Below, in pieces: positions 20,125 to 30,300 of a stretch of DNA of 64,000 bases. The stretch's first letter is position 1, and every line of letters starts with the position of its first letter. The stretch is taken from positions 62,001 to 126,000 of the forward strand of contig CACZDM010000003.1 in assembly GCA_902779915.1 (NCBI GenBank). Reading direction: 5' to 3'. Under the pieces are notes generated by a model. That model saw nothing but the letters and a program-made list of their open reading frames with translations, was not told where the DNA came from and did not search any database. Source of the stretch: Oscillospiraceae bacterium. GTDB taxonomy: Bacteria; Bacillota; Clostridia; Oscillospirales; Ruminococcaceae. Both the position numbers and the translations under genes were made by a program.

Positions 20125-20747
20125 TATTCATACACCTCCTCTATTTTGCTGAGCGCTCCAACGTCTAAAATCAGCTTGTCGTGGTTTAATATGTCATATA
20201 CATTGAGCTCGCCAAAATACGCCGTCTTGACTCCTTTTATGTTGGATGCGCTCCTCTTAACTTTATCGTCTATCCTCGACAAAACAATCAAAGCTTTTTT
20301 GTCCGCGCCTAAAGCACTTAGAATTTTCATGAATTTTTTGGTGCTGTATTCATTCATTTCAACATTATCGACTAAAACAAGCTCAGATTCGGCCAATTTA
20401 GAAGAAAGCGCAGATCTCATCGCAAGCTTTTTAACCTTCTTGTTGAGCGAAAAACGATAGCTTCTGGGCTTTGGACCCAAAGCAACTCCGCCATGAACCC
20501 ACTGCGGCGATCGAATTGATCCCTGGCGTGCATGCCCCGTTCCTTTTTGCCGCCAAGGTTTCCTCCCGCCTCCTCTGACTTCTGTTCGAGTCAAAGTGGA
20601 CTGGGTTCCTTGCCTGCAATTTGCAAGATGATTAACAACACACATATGCAAAACAGGCAAATTAGGCTCAATCGCAAAAACAGAATCCAAAAGAACCCTC
20701 TGGCCAACTTCCTTTCCTTCAATGTTTAAAACTGCAACAGTTGACAT
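20124..20747 (-). CDS. rplD: ribosomal protein L4
   Basis: Large-subunit protein L4, 207 residues from MSTVAVLNIEGKEVGQRVLL. The start at 20747 follows AAAGGAGG; the reading from 20768 includes that site and overlaps rplC. The conserved tunnel loop GGGRKPWRQKGTGHARQGS is intact. In E. coli, L4 represses this operon by binding the S10 leader, which gives a candidate role for the long leader at 21847-22142. Confidence 0.97.
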   Translation of the reverse strand: MSTVAVLNIEGKEVGQRVLLDSVFAIEPNLPVLHMCVVNHLANCRQGTQSTLTRTEVRGGGRKPWRQKGTGHARQGSIRSPQWVHGGVALGPKPRSYRFSLNKKVKKLAMRSALSSKLAESELVLVDNVEMNEYSTKKFMKILSALGADKKALIVLSRIDDKVKRSASNIKGVKTAYFGELNVYDILNHDKLILDVGALSKIEEVYE

Positions 20748-20764
20748 CAATCTTTCCTCCTTTC

Positions 20765-21400
20765 TCAAGATTTCTTAATGCTGTTTGTTATTATAATGAC
20801 TCCGCCTTTTGGACCGGGAACAGCGCCTTTGATTGCAATTAAATTGTTTTCAACATCAACCTTAGCAACAACAAGGTTTTGTATGGTGACCCTGTTTTTC
20901 CCCATATGACCAGGCATTTTCTTGCCTTTTGGAATTCGTGACGGGTCTGAAGCTCCCGCCATAGAGCCAGCGTGTCTTGCGACAGGACCGGTTCCGTGGC
21001 TTGCTTTAAGGGTGTGGTTTCCATAGCGCTTAATTGTTCCAGCGAAGCCTTTTCCTTTGCTCGTCCCGCAAACGTCAACAAAATCCCCAGCTTCAAAAAC
21101 GTCAACTTTGACTATTTTCCCCAGCTCAAAACCAGAGCAATCATCAAAGCGAAACTCTCTCAAAAACCGCTTTGGCGCCGCGTCTGCCTTTCTAAAATGG
21201 CCCATTTTCGGCCGATTCACCCTTGAAGCTTTTAAATCATCAAATCCCAATTGAATTGCGTCATATCCGTCATTTTCCAGAGTCTTTTTCTGGACAACAG
21301 CGCAAGGCCCCGCTTCAACAACAGTCACGGGAATGACTTTTCCTTGCTGGTCAAAAATTTGAGTCATGCCAACTTTTTTCCCGATAATTCCTTTTTTCAT
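20765..21400 (-). CDS. rplC: ribosomal protein L3
   Basis: Large-subunit protein L3, 211 residues beginning MKKGIIGKKVGMTQIFDQQG. It has the core segment GTSKGKGFAGTIKRY and the conserved HGTGPVARHAGSMAGASDPS. Two adjacent ATGs exist (21403 and 21400). AGGAGG is 4 nt before the first and 7 nt before the second, so the second is favoured. Confidence 0.97.
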   Translation of the reverse strand: MKKGIIGKKVGMTQIFDQQGKVIPVTVVEAGPCAVVQKKTLENDGYDAIQLGFDDLKASRVNRPKMGHFRKADAAPKRFLREFRFDDCSGFELGKIVKVDVFEAGDFVDVCGTSKGKGFAGTIKRYGNHTLKASHGTGPVARHAGSMAGASDPSRIPKGKKMPGHMGKNRVTIQNLVVAKVDVENNLIAIKGAVPGPKGGVIIITNSIKKS

Positions 21401-21403
21401 CAT

Positions 21404-21534
21404 TCTTCCTCCTGTTTATTTGCTGAAAAAATCAGCTTGGTTATTGGTTGAAAAAATTTTCAACTTGACCTGTCGGTTAGCGGTTGGACATTTGCCAACT
21501 TGACCTTAAATTTTTAAAAATCAAAACAAAATCC
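21404..21534 (-). other. rpsJ-rplC spacer with two inverted repeats
   Basis: A 131-bp gap with no gene. It holds GCTGA-AAAAA-TCAGC (21422-21436) and GTTGAAAA-AA-TTTTCAAC (21446-21463), two small hairpins. CAACTTGACC appears twice (21461 and 21496). They could be processing or attenuation signals between the first two genes of the S10 operon; no function is known. Confidence 0.35.
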
Positions 21535-21846
21535 CTAGAGTTTTATTTCGATTTCAACACCGGCAGGAAGGTCTAGATTTTGGAGCGCCTCAACTGTCTT
21601 GTTGGAAGGGCGCAAAATGTCGATCAGGCGCTTATGAATCCGCATTTCAAACTGCTCGCGGCTGTCTTTGTATTTGTGGACAGCGCGAAGTATTGTCACA
21701 ACTTCTTTTTTGGTTGGGAGAGGGATTGGCCCCGAAATTTGAGCTCCCGTCCTCGTTGCAGTTTCAACTATCTTTTTGCAAGACGCATCAACTATCCTGT
21801 GGTCATAGCTTTTAAGCCTAATCCTGATTTTGTCTTTAACTGCCAA
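21535..21846 (-). CDS. rpsJ: ribosomal protein S10
   Basis: Small-subunit protein S10, also the NusE partner of NusB in antitermination, 103 residues. It shows [38 protein letters not shown] and [19 protein letters not shown]. It is the first gene of the ribosomal supercluster here. No tuf, fusA, rpsG or rpsL lies upstream in the window, so this operon starts from its own promoter. Confidence 0.98.
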   Translation of the reverse strand: MAVKDKIRIRLKSYDHRIVDASCKKIVETATRTGAQISGPIPLPTKKEVVTILRAVHKYKDSREQFEMRIHKRLIDILRPSNKTVEALQNLDLPAGVEIEIKL

Positions 21847-22142
21847 ATTGTTCGCCTCCTTGAAAATTATTTGTATATAGTCATATTATAGTCGGCATGA
21901 ATCATTGACACGCTGCCGGGTGTGTCACGTGTGCCGGTAAACAAACCAAGCCCCAAAGAAAACAGCTTGCAAACACAGCAGCTTATGCTGAAAATTTTCC
22001 AGCACAGTTCTGCAAAAAAAAAGACACACCCAACCCCCATCAAAACCTGCCGCCCGATTTAAAAACCGGACATACTCCACGGAAGTTCCCCGCAAGAATC
22101 GCAGCCATCTCCCGCTTCAACGCACATCTTGTATAACAATAC
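21847..22142 (-). promoter_or_regulatory. long leader of the S10 operon
   Basis: About 295 nt between the predicted start site and rpsJ hold no convincing gene, but are GC-richer than the flanks and rich in inverted repeats. Examples are TGACAC-N10-GTGTCA (21906-21927) and the near palindrome GCTGAAAATTTTCCAGC (21987-22003). Ribosomal leaders of this length often carry a binding site for a product of the operon (L4 in E. coli and bacilli). No named leader family was recognised. A second possible -10, TATAAT, lies at 21890-21885 but has no good -35. Confidence 0.45.
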
Positions 22143-22148
22143 TCTCAC

Positions 22149-22177
22149 AGTATACCACATCCTAAATAATATTTCAA
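22149..22177 (-). promoter_or_regulatory. sigma-A promoter of the S10 operon
   Basis: On the minus strand TTGAAA (22177-22172), a 17-bp spacer and TATACT (22154-22149), with TG two bases before the -10 giving an extended -10. This is the best promoter upstream of rpsJ and places the start near 22142. Confidence 0.7.
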
Positions 22178-22216
22178 TAGTTTTTTTAATTTTTTTTAAT
22201 TTATTGTGTTTTTGGA

Positions 22217-22599
22217 TTAGGTTATATTTGTTCCCTCAATTCCTTTTTTGAAAATATGAGAATTAAACTAAAAATCCTCAACAATACAACATATCCTTGA
22301 TCGCGTTAAAAAAACCACAAAAAAGCCAATTCAAGCGCCGCCGTCTCACAACTAACTGTAATATTAAACCTTACTTAAACGCAAAGTCCTTTTAAAAGCG
22401 TCCGTGACAAGTGGTAGGTTGGCATGCTTGAGGGCGGGCGCTCTTTTTAACCTTGGCTTGTCATTGACGCTTTGAAAAAATTTGACATTTTAAATTAGGG
22501 TTAACTGTTAGGTTTATGGTTGGCGGGCAAATTGTTAAATTTTTTTAAGTTGATTAGAATTTTTTGAGCTAAAATTTTAATGGGACAAATATAACCTAA
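22217..22599. mobile_element. MITE-like element, copy 1
   Basis: A 383-bp segment bounded by inverted ends: TTAGGTTATATTTGTTCCC on the left (22217-22235) and TGGGACAAATATAACCTAA on the right (22581-22599), 17 of 19 positions matching. It has no intact gene. Its interior shares blocks such as GCCAATTCAA, CTCACAACT and AAGTGGTAG with copy 2 at 26784-27160, in the same orientation. No clear target-site duplication was seen. Confidence 0.75.
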
Positions 22600-22665
22600 A
22601 ATCTACTGTTTGTCTAAAAAATTCGATATCATATGCTTTTTGTGTCATATATCAACTATATTACA

Positions 22666-25158
22666 CTATAAAACAAATTGAACTCTATTTTCTCTGTTCG
22701 CTATGCCTTGAGAAAAACCTTCATAGTAAAGCCTTTTTAGGATGACGTTTTTTGAATTTGTGAAAATATATCTATTGTCATTATAAAATCCGCGAAAATA
22801 TCCGCGCATCCTACAGCCGCTTTTACAGCCTTCAATATAGGATTTTTTGAGCCTTGCTTTAAAATCACTGAGTTCTTGCGCATCATAAATATCATATCTA
22901 AACAGGTTTTTCCACTTTGCTTGATTTATTTCAAATTTAGGAAAATCACTTCCACAAAATTCATCGAATCCAAGTTTAAACATATTATTTTCATATATAT
23001 CCATATATGTTTTCACATTATTCGTCGGATTGTTTATCTTTTTGGGGATATATATTTCGGCTTCTTCGATGTCTTCTTTAACGTCTTCTTTTAAATTTGC
23101 GAAAAGCTGCTTGCTAAAAGCTTGTTCATATGTCTTTTTCGCCTCGCTCCAATCCAACGTGTTTAGGCGATCATAATAATTATCGCTTTGCGAATCCAAA
23201 TCATATTTTGCCATATTTTCGATTGAATTTAAATAAGCCTTGTCATAAATTTCTTGAGATTTCGGGTCTTTATCATATATCGCGCGAGATCCACATTTTT
23301 TGCCATCACAAGTTCCAATATTTTTTACAACTTTTTCAAACTGCATTTCATAAATGGCCTGAATGTTTAAATTGCTCGAAAATTTATGGCTTTTGCTAAA
23401 ATGAAGTTTTGCATCTAATTCAGCAGTTGCAATGGCATACGTTGTCATATATGTTTCTATAAAATTTTTGTCTTTTCCGATAAAATTCAACTCTGTTTTG
23501 TTATCTTGGGCATCTTCAAGGGCGGCTAGATGAGCTTTTTGTGAATTCCAATAACCATCAATATCATATTTTATATTGCAACTGGCGTGATATTTTTTAA
23601 TCCAATCAAAATAAAGCTCTTCCATTTGAATTTTATAGTCATACGGATCACCACATTTTAAAATATTAATTTCATTATCAAAATTCGGGTTTGATGAGTC
23701 AAAAACATTTTTAATGTTTTTACACATAATTTTTAATATGAGCTGTTTAATCAAATCTTTCTCTTGGGTTATTAATTTATCGATTAGTGATATTTTTGTT
23801 TCTAAAAAATCAAATTTTTCTTTAAGATTATTTTTAACTGGATTAGATTTTATTTGATTTTGAGGGCTTTTTTTAATCCAATTCAGAATTTTTTCATATA
23901 AAAAGCGGTCAAATTTGTTTTTGATTTTTGAAATCGCTAGCTCACGTTTCCATCCGTAACTTGTTTGATATTCAACACAAATTGAAGTCATAACAGGACC
24001 CATGAATGAAATATGTTCTAAAAATATAGAATTCATGGATCTTCTGATTTTATTTCGACTTTTATCTTTTTCGTCTTCGCTGTTTTTGTCAACTATGTTT
24101 TTGCATATGTTTTTTTCATCGATAAGGATATCATCGGCCTCCATGTCGCTATATGCGCGTTGCTTTTTGAGCCCCAAATCCAATTTTTTCAATTTCGCAC
24201 TTTTGACAATTTCAACATCCTGTGCGCTGAATAAATTTTGTGTGTTTTCACTAAAAATTTTGTCAATGATGCAATGTGTGTTTGCGCTTTCAATGCTGGC
24301 GCTCCAACATTTGCGCATTAAGTCAACAACGTCTTTTTTGATTGGAGGGTCCTTTTTTATCAAATCCAAAAAGTTGTTTTTTTCAAGTAATATACTAATG
24401 GCTTTGCAGCCGTTCAGCGCTGAATAGTCATCATTATTTATGCATAAAGACAACAATTTAAATATATCATATAAATTTTTCTGATCAATATCATTATTTT
24501 TATCGACCAAACAATATATGGCGTCGGAAACTTTTTTTAGGGCATCGTTGTTGTCACAGCATTTTGACAGTAAATTTATGATTTTAGGTATATTATTTAG
24601 AGCGTAGTTATCGCAAACTTTTGAATTGATCCAGTCTTTGACGGCCGAAGCAACGTTCAACTTAGCATCATGATTTTGAGAACATTCCGTTAAGATATCT
24701 TTGAGTTCTTCTCCATTTTCATTGTAAACATTATTAAAAAATTTTCCACCAACCAGCCTTCCAATGGAACATGCCACATATTTTCGCGCACAAGCCTTGT
24801 TTAAACACCTCTTTAATATGTCTTTAATTTTAACATCATGGCTTTGATCAATTTCATTAAAGCACTTCTTTTTGGCTGAAACAGCAATCGCCCGGGCAAT
24901 AACGTCTTCTTGATCATGAAAATTTTTCATCCTTGATAACTTGTCGATTATTTCTGAAGATATTTTTAAGTCTTCCCCAATATTTTCAACATCATATGAT
25001 TTTATCAAATCACCAGTTAAATTTTCGATTTGTTTTTTTTCTAAATTTTGACTATTTTGCTCGCTTGAGCCAGGCTTGGGAGGATTTGCGCTTGCAAGCC
25101 CTGGCGTTGCAAATATCATACTTAAAGCGCATAACGCGGCCATAATTCTCTTGTTCAT
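22666..25158 (-). CDS. secreted ARM/HEAT-like repeat protein with unique C-terminal half
   Basis: 830 residues from the ATG at 25158, which follows GGAGGAGAG; the frame extends to 25179 but without a ribosome binding site. The signal peptide is MNKRIMAALCALSMIFATPG followed by LASANP. Residues about 40-330 hold irregular helical repeats of the array type (for example LSKCCDNNDALKKVSDAIYC). The rest is different, with no repeats: charged helical sequence with FIETYMTTYAIATAELDAKL, KKCGSRAIYDKD and a C-terminus with paired cysteines (EGCKSGCRMRGYFRGFYNDN). No catalytic motif was recognised. It is the only member on the minus strand and is separated from the main array by ychF and a MITE copy. 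Product exported; function unknown. Confidence 0.8.
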   Translation of the reverse strand: MNKRIMAALCALSMIFATPGLASANPPKPGSSEQNSQNLEKKQIENLTGDLIKSYDVENIGEDLKISSEIIDKLSRMKNFHDQEDVIARAIAVSAKKKCFNEIDQSHDVKIKDILKRCLNKACARKYVACSIGRLVGGKFFNNVYNENGEELKDILTECSQNHDAKLNVASAVKDWINSKVCDNYALNNIPKIINLLSKCCDNNDALKKVSDAIYCLVDKNNDIDQKNLYDIFKLLSLCINNDDYSALNGCKAISILLEKNNFLDLIKKDPPIKKDVVDLMRKCWSASIESANTHCIIDKIFSENTQNLFSAQDVEIVKSAKLKKLDLGLKKQRAYSDMEADDILIDEKNICKNIVDKNSEDEKDKSRNKIRRSMNSIFLEHISFMGPVMTSICVEYQTSYGWKRELAISKIKNKFDRFLYEKILNWIKKSPQNQIKSNPVKNNLKEKFDFLETKISLIDKLITQEKDLIKQLILKIMCKNIKNVFDSSNPNFDNEINILKCGDPYDYKIQMEELYFDWIKKYHASCNIKYDIDGYWNSQKAHLAALEDAQDNKTELNFIGKDKNFIETYMTTYAIATAELDAKLHFSKSHKFSSNLNIQAIYEMQFEKVVKNIGTCDGKKCGSRAIYDKDPKSQEIYDKAYLNSIENMAKYDLDSQSDNYYDRLNTLDWSEAKKTYEQAFSKQLFANLKEDVKEDIEEAEIYIPKKINNPTNNVKTYMDIYENNMFKLGFDEFCGSDFPKFEINQAKWKNLFRYDIYDAQELSDFKARLKKSYIEGCKSGCRMRGYFRGFYNDNRYIFTNSKNVILKRLYYEGFSQGIANRENRVQFVL

Positions 25159-25311
25159 ATAAACTCTCCTCCATATCATTTTTTATGATAAAACATGTTT
25201 TTGATGTTTTTTTACAAAACGTTAGCTTCATTTGCGCTGAAGCAGCAAAACGGCAAAGCAAACAAAAACCACTGAGGCTAATTCGACAAAATATCCAAAT
25301 ATAACACGTTT

Positions 25312-25340
25312 ATTTTACAATTTCATCAAAATTTTGTCAA
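25312..25340 (-). promoter_or_regulatory. sigma-A promoter of the 25158 gene
   Basis: On the minus strand TTGACA (25340-25335), exactly 17 bp, then TAAAAT (25317-25312). The leader to the ATG is about 150 nt. It has no TTAACA direct repeat, unlike most of the related genes downstream. The rest of the 25159-25552 gap holds small hairpins (for example 25425-25442 and 25477-25494) that may end the ychF transcript, and nothing else recognisable. Confidence 0.72.
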
Positions 25341-25552
25341 CCCCTTTTTTGTAAAACACATCGCTACCGATAGGTTTGAATACTGATATTTTGCAGTTTA
25401 TGTCAAGGGTTTTCGAAAATATGAGAATTTGGTTAGAAAAAACCAACTCTTTCAAACCGCCCTCAATCAAGCAGACTTGAGGATGCAAGTCTATCCCTTC
25501 TCCCGTATATTTTAAACATGCTTTGAGTATTTTTTATATAGCTAAAAATCTA

Positions 25553-26650
25553 TTAAACATTAAATCTAAACAAGACAATGTCTCCGTCCTGCACCACGTA
25601 ATTTTTGCCCTCCAGCCTGACCAAACCTTTTTCCTTCGAAGCCGCCATGCTTCCGCATTTTATGAAATCATCAAACGAAACAACTTCAGCGCGAATGAAT
25701 CCTTTTTCAAAATCAGAATGGATTTTGCCGGCTGCTTGAGGGGCTCTGGTTCCTTTTTTTATGGTCCATGCGCGAACTTCAGGTTCCCCAGCTGTTAAAT
25801 ATGAGATGAGCCCTAATAATTTATAACTCGTTTTAATTATCCTGTCAAGGCCGGATTCTTCAAGGCCCAAATCTTCCAAAAAAAGCTTCCTGTCTTCAAA
25901 AGACATTTCGCTTAAATCTTCCTCAATTTTTGCGCAAATAGGAAACATGGCTGCATTCTCAGAGCTTGAAAATTCAATAACTTTTTGAAGGCCAGGGTGG
26001 TTTTTTAAACCATTTTCATAATCTTTTTCAGATAAATTAGCCGCATATATCACCGGTTTTCTCGACAAAAGCTCCAAAGAATCAAGAAAGAGCCGATCGT
26101 CTTCCGAAGGAGTTTCAAATCCTCTTGCGCTTTTTCCATCCTCCAGCCAACCAAGTAATGTTTCCAAAAGCTCAATTTGGCCCAAAAGTGATTTGTCTGC
26201 TTTGGATTGCTTTTTAATTTTTTCAATCCTGCGCTGCAAAATTTCGATATCGGAAAAAATAAGCTCGAGGTTTATTGTCTCAATGTCGCGAATGGGATCT
26301 ATTGATCCGTCAACATGAACAATGTTCGAATCTTCAAAACAGCGAACAACGTGGATAACAGCGTCAACTTCGCGGATGTTTGATAAAAATTTGTTTCCAA
26401 GACCTTCTCCTTTTGACGCGCCTTTAACAAGCCCTGCAATATCAACAAATTCCAAAACGGCCGGAGTCACTTTTTTTGGGTTATATATTTTTGCAAGATC
26501 ATCAAGCCTTGAATCCGGGACTGAAACAATCCCAACATTTGGGTCAATTGTGCAAAAAGGGTAGTTTGCGGATTGCGCGCCACCTCCTGAAAGGGCGTTA
26601 AACAATGTGCTCTTGCCGACGTTTGGAAGCCCAACCATGCCTAGTTTCAT
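25553..26650 (-). CDS. ychF: redox-regulated ATPase YchF (Obg-family)
   Basis: YchF/OLA1 P-loop NTPase that prefers ATP and binds ribosomes; 365 residues from MKLGMVGLPNVGKSTLFNAL. G1 is GLPNVGKST, G3 is DIAGLV, and the altered G4 NLSE replaces NKxD, which explains loss of GTP preference in this family. A coiled-coil insert lies in the middle, and the TGS domain ends the protein (GEPEVRAWTIKKGTRAPQAA). The start at 26650 is chosen over 26668 by comparison with the family N-terminus. Confidence 0.96.
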   Translation of the reverse strand: MKLGMVGLPNVGKSTLFNALSGGGAQSANYPFCTIDPNVGIVSVPDSRLDDLAKIYNPKKVTPAVLEFVDIAGLVKGASKGEGLGNKFLSNIREVDAVIHVVRCFEDSNIVHVDGSIDPIRDIETINLELIFSDIEILQRRIEKIKKQSKADKSLLGQIELLETLLGWLEDGKSARGFETPSEDDRLFLDSLELLSRKPVIYAANLSEKDYENGLKNHPGLQKVIEFSSSENAAMFPICAKIEEDLSEMSFEDRKLFLEDLGLEESGLDRIIKTSYKLLGLISYLTAGEPEVRAWTIKKGTRAPQAAGKIHSDFEKGFIRAEVVSFDDFIKCGSMAASKEKGLVRLEGKNYVVQDGDIVLFRFNV

Positions 26651-26783
26651 AACAAAATCACACTCCATACTGAAAATGAAAATATATTTTTCAAATAATT
26701 AACATATATAGATAATATCATAAAATTTTGCTGGCGTCAAAGCATAAATAGTTAAGAGTAAAATGACTCAGGATACTATTTTA

Positions 26784-27160
26784 TTGGGTTATATTTGTCC
26801 CCTTAATCCTTTTGCTCAAAATATATGACGCTTTGTTTGGAATTTTCGACAAAAACTAATATCCTAAATCATGTTCCAAAAAACAACGCAAAAGCCAATT
26901 CAACTGCCGCCCGCTCACAACTGACCGTAATAGCAAACCTTTCTTGAGCGCAAGTTTCTTTGAAAGCGTCAGTGATAAGTGGTAGTTAAGCGCCCTGGAG
27001 AGTTTGTCAGGCTTTTTGATCTTGGCTTTTAATTGGCGAGTTGAAAGAGGGGCATTTTGAATTAGTTTGAATTGCATGGTTAAATTGCGAGATGGAGGCG
27101 ATTTAAGCTGCTGGCCCCATTGTTTTTTAGAATGCTCTTGAGGGGACAAATATAACCCAA
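26784..27160. mobile_element. MITE-like element, copy 2
   Basis: A 377-bp segment with perfect 20-bp inverted ends: TTGGGTTATATTTGTCCCCT (26784-26803) and AGGGGACAAATATAACCCAA (27141-27160). It is related to copy 1 at 22217-22599 through the ends and interior blocks. A minus-strand open frame of 112 codons spans it, but matches nothing recognisable and is interrupted in copy 1, so it is not called a gene. It sits at the point where coding strand switches, between ychF and the first plus-strand repeat protein. Confidence 0.8.
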
Positions 27161-27210
27161 CGAAATCATACAAATAGTGTTTTGTTTTTCGCAAAAAAAT
27201 ATGCTAAAAA

Positions 27211-27253
27211 TTTACAAAAACTTAACATTTAATTGATATTTTTGTTATATACT
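27211..27253 (+). promoter_or_regulatory. PhoP/WalR-type box and -10 for the 27323 gene
   Basis: TTTACA at 27211, TTAACA at 27222 (11 bp apart) and -10 TATACT at 27248, 26 bp after the proximal hexamer start. No good -35 at the usual distance. Confidence 0.7.
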
Positions 27254-27322
27254 GTTTTCCGTTGACGCGTTTATTTATACTATGTGTGAAAAATATTATG
27301 TTTTAAGGAGTTATGGCTGTTT

Positions 27323-30300
27323 ATGCGCATAAAAATTTTAAAAAAGATTCTTTCGGTCATGCTTGCAGGTGCTGTTGCTTTGGCAACGCCGGGGATTTCT
27401 GTGAGTGTTGTGGCTTCAGGAAAGGGTAAAAAATCAGCAGCTAAAAAAGCGAAAAAGAAGAATAAGCAAAAAGAGGAGAAAAAAGAAGACGAGAAAATCC
27501 AGGAAAACGCAATCCAAGAAGAAAAAATGGATTTTATTTCAAACTCATCAGAAAAATTTCAAATTGGGTCTATTGAATTTATTAATTTTGCTCCGCATAT
27601 TGACAGCATATCACCAATTGCAGAACCAGAGGATTGTTCAAAATTTGCTGGACTTTTAGAGAAAGGTCTTAATAGTGAGCAAGACACCAAAGATTTTGTT
27701 GACATTTTCCACAAATTATTAACAACCACAAATTTTTTTGAAAAATATAAAGAAGACAATCGCATAAATTTTATTAATTCCATACAATGCTTGTTGAAAT
27801 GTCACGTGACTGACGAGACCAAAGGAAAAATTGTTCAAATCATTGGCGAGTTAGCTGAAAAAAATTTGTTGAAAGTTTTTTCAAAAAAAGATGTTCAATT
27901 TGTTGTTGAATGGATTTTTAAGTGTCCAATTGACAGTAACATTAAAAAAGATCTTTCAGAAACCCTTGAAAAATTAATTAGACGCCATTTTTGGTTTATA
28001 TCAAATCAAAAAGCGCCAATTTCCAAGCTGATTAATGTTTTGGAAAAGTGTCTGGATGTTGATGAGGCCAGGAAAAATGTTCTGGAGATTATAAAAGCTA
28101 TTATAAATGACGACATTATTAACAGCCAAAATTGTGGTTGTAAAATTATAGACATAATAAATATATTGAAAAAGTGCGAAACTGAAGAGGTTGACGCCAG
28201 AAAACAGATTGCAAGTTTGATTGATTTTAAATTGCTTTTTTCAAATCCAGACTCTTATAGTAGAGATGACATTTTAATCATGGTCCAGGTATTAGACGAA
28301 TGTTCAAATTCTGATAATGCCGGGCAATTTGTTGCAGCTGCAATTGAAAAATTAATTAAGCGGAAATTTTTAAAAAATTTTTATAAAAATGACATCAACA
28401 TCATACTGCAAATATTAAACAAATGTTCAGGGGTTGATGATGCTAGACAAAGTGTTGCATCATGTGTTTCGGCTTTGGCTGACTGTGATTTGTTGTCCAG
28501 ACATACTAGGCGTGAGGATATAGGATTTATATTTAATATATTAAAAAAATGTTCAACTCTAGAAAGCGCAAAATGTTCCGTTTCAGACGCAATTTTATTA
28601 CTGGCAGTAAAAGATTTATTTAAAGAATATGATGATAAATCTCAGTTACTTGGTCTTTTAAATGATTGCATGATCGATGAACAAAGCGCAAGATTTGCCT
28701 TGTCTGCCATAACGGTTTTATCCACAGGAACAGCATTTATAACTGATGATGGAAAAACATCATCACGGCGTATTAAAAGGGTGTTTTCATATGAAGAAAA
28801 TTCAACCGAAATCTTTAAATTGCTCGAAAAGTCAATAGAGTTGTTTGACTTCAAGCCACAAATTGCGTATGTTATTGTCACATTAGCTAGGGAGAATTTT
28901 TTCAATGGTTGCAGGTTAAATAATGTTAAAGCTTTAGTTAATGTTTTAGAAAAGTGTGCGTGCCCAGGCAGGGAAAAATCTCTTGAATTAGCTATTAACG
29001 TATTATGTAAGGGAAAGATTTTAAAATGCTATAAAAATCAACAGGGCATTTCCAACTTGCTGGACGCATTTTCGATTGTCGGGGGAATCAAAAAAGTGCT
29101 GGATGCTAACCCGGGATATAGCCTAAATGATTTATTCCAAAATTATGGTGAAAAATATACTTTAGATTTTAAGTCGCTTAAATTAACTCAAATAATGCCG
29201 AAAAAAAGTGATAAAAAGGTAAAAAAAGACTCTGTGGAAAGTTTTGTTGAATCCGGACAAAAGATAATACTGGATTCGCTTCAAAAAATTTTAGCAAAAG
29301 AAAATGTTGAAAGCGACGAAGTTTTAAACGCGCTAAACCTTATGCTTCAAGATGGGGATGGCGGGCCACAAAAAAACGCCATGGCGTATTGCGTTTGGAA
29401 TTTAGTTTATACGCAACAAGTGATTTTTCAATCAAAAGACATTCCAAAGTTAATAGAACTGTTAAAAAAATGTGTGGGAAGTGATTTTTCCAATAAATTT
29501 GTTTCAAAAACCATCGAGTCTTTAATTTTAAACAGTTGGCATGGCGAATATCAAAAAGTTTGGTTTGAAGAATTAATAAACATATTGTTTGACTGTTCCA
29601 AAAACAATAGCAGCAAAAATTATGTTGCAAAAGCTGTTGATATGTTGATTTCAAAATGCTGCGTTGCTCAAAAATTAATTTTAAAAGAAAAAATGACAGA
29701 CGTTGATCAAAAATTCATTTCAAAAATCATAAGCATATTAGACAATTGTTTATATGATTCTAGGGAAAATGGAGAATTTATTGCTTCATCCATAAAAAAT
29801 TTAACAACCATGGGCCTTTTAAACGAATGTGAAAAGTCAAAAATTTTAAACATATTTAAAATGCTCGACAAGTGCGCAAACGATAATGCAAAGTCTTTGA
29901 AACACATTGTGTGCGCCGTCAAAAGCTTGGATCAAAACGACTCTTTAGCTCTAAAGGAAGTTGCCAATGAAATGACCAATTCTGACAGACAATTGATTGA
30001 AATTTTAATAAAACTTCTAGACAAATGTTCGGCAAGTGAACATGAGGATGTTGTTTGGGCGATTAAGGGTCTATATAAAAAAAATTTGTTGAGAAAAGAA
30101 AACAAAGAGCAGGTTTTGAACGCAATTAATGTTTTAAATAAGTGTGTGTCCAGTGAAGGCGTGACGACAGCTGTCATTGCAAATGAATTAATTGAGGAGC
30201 TGTTTGAAAGAAGCTTTTTGGAAACAATCACTGACTCAAAGCAAATTCCCAAAATAACCAACCATTTGTCTTGCTTTTTAAGCCAAGGCGCCAGCAAAAC

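Noticed and set aside
25399-25442. Possible third MITE fragment sharing GAAAATATGAGAATT with copy 1
   Set aside because: Only about 15 bp match and no terminal repeat is present; too little to call.
26856-27194. 112-codon minus-strand frame inside MITE copy 2, considered as a transposase fragment
   Set aside because: It spans the element ends, has no recognisable motif or ribosome binding site, and the matching stretch in copy 1 has stops.
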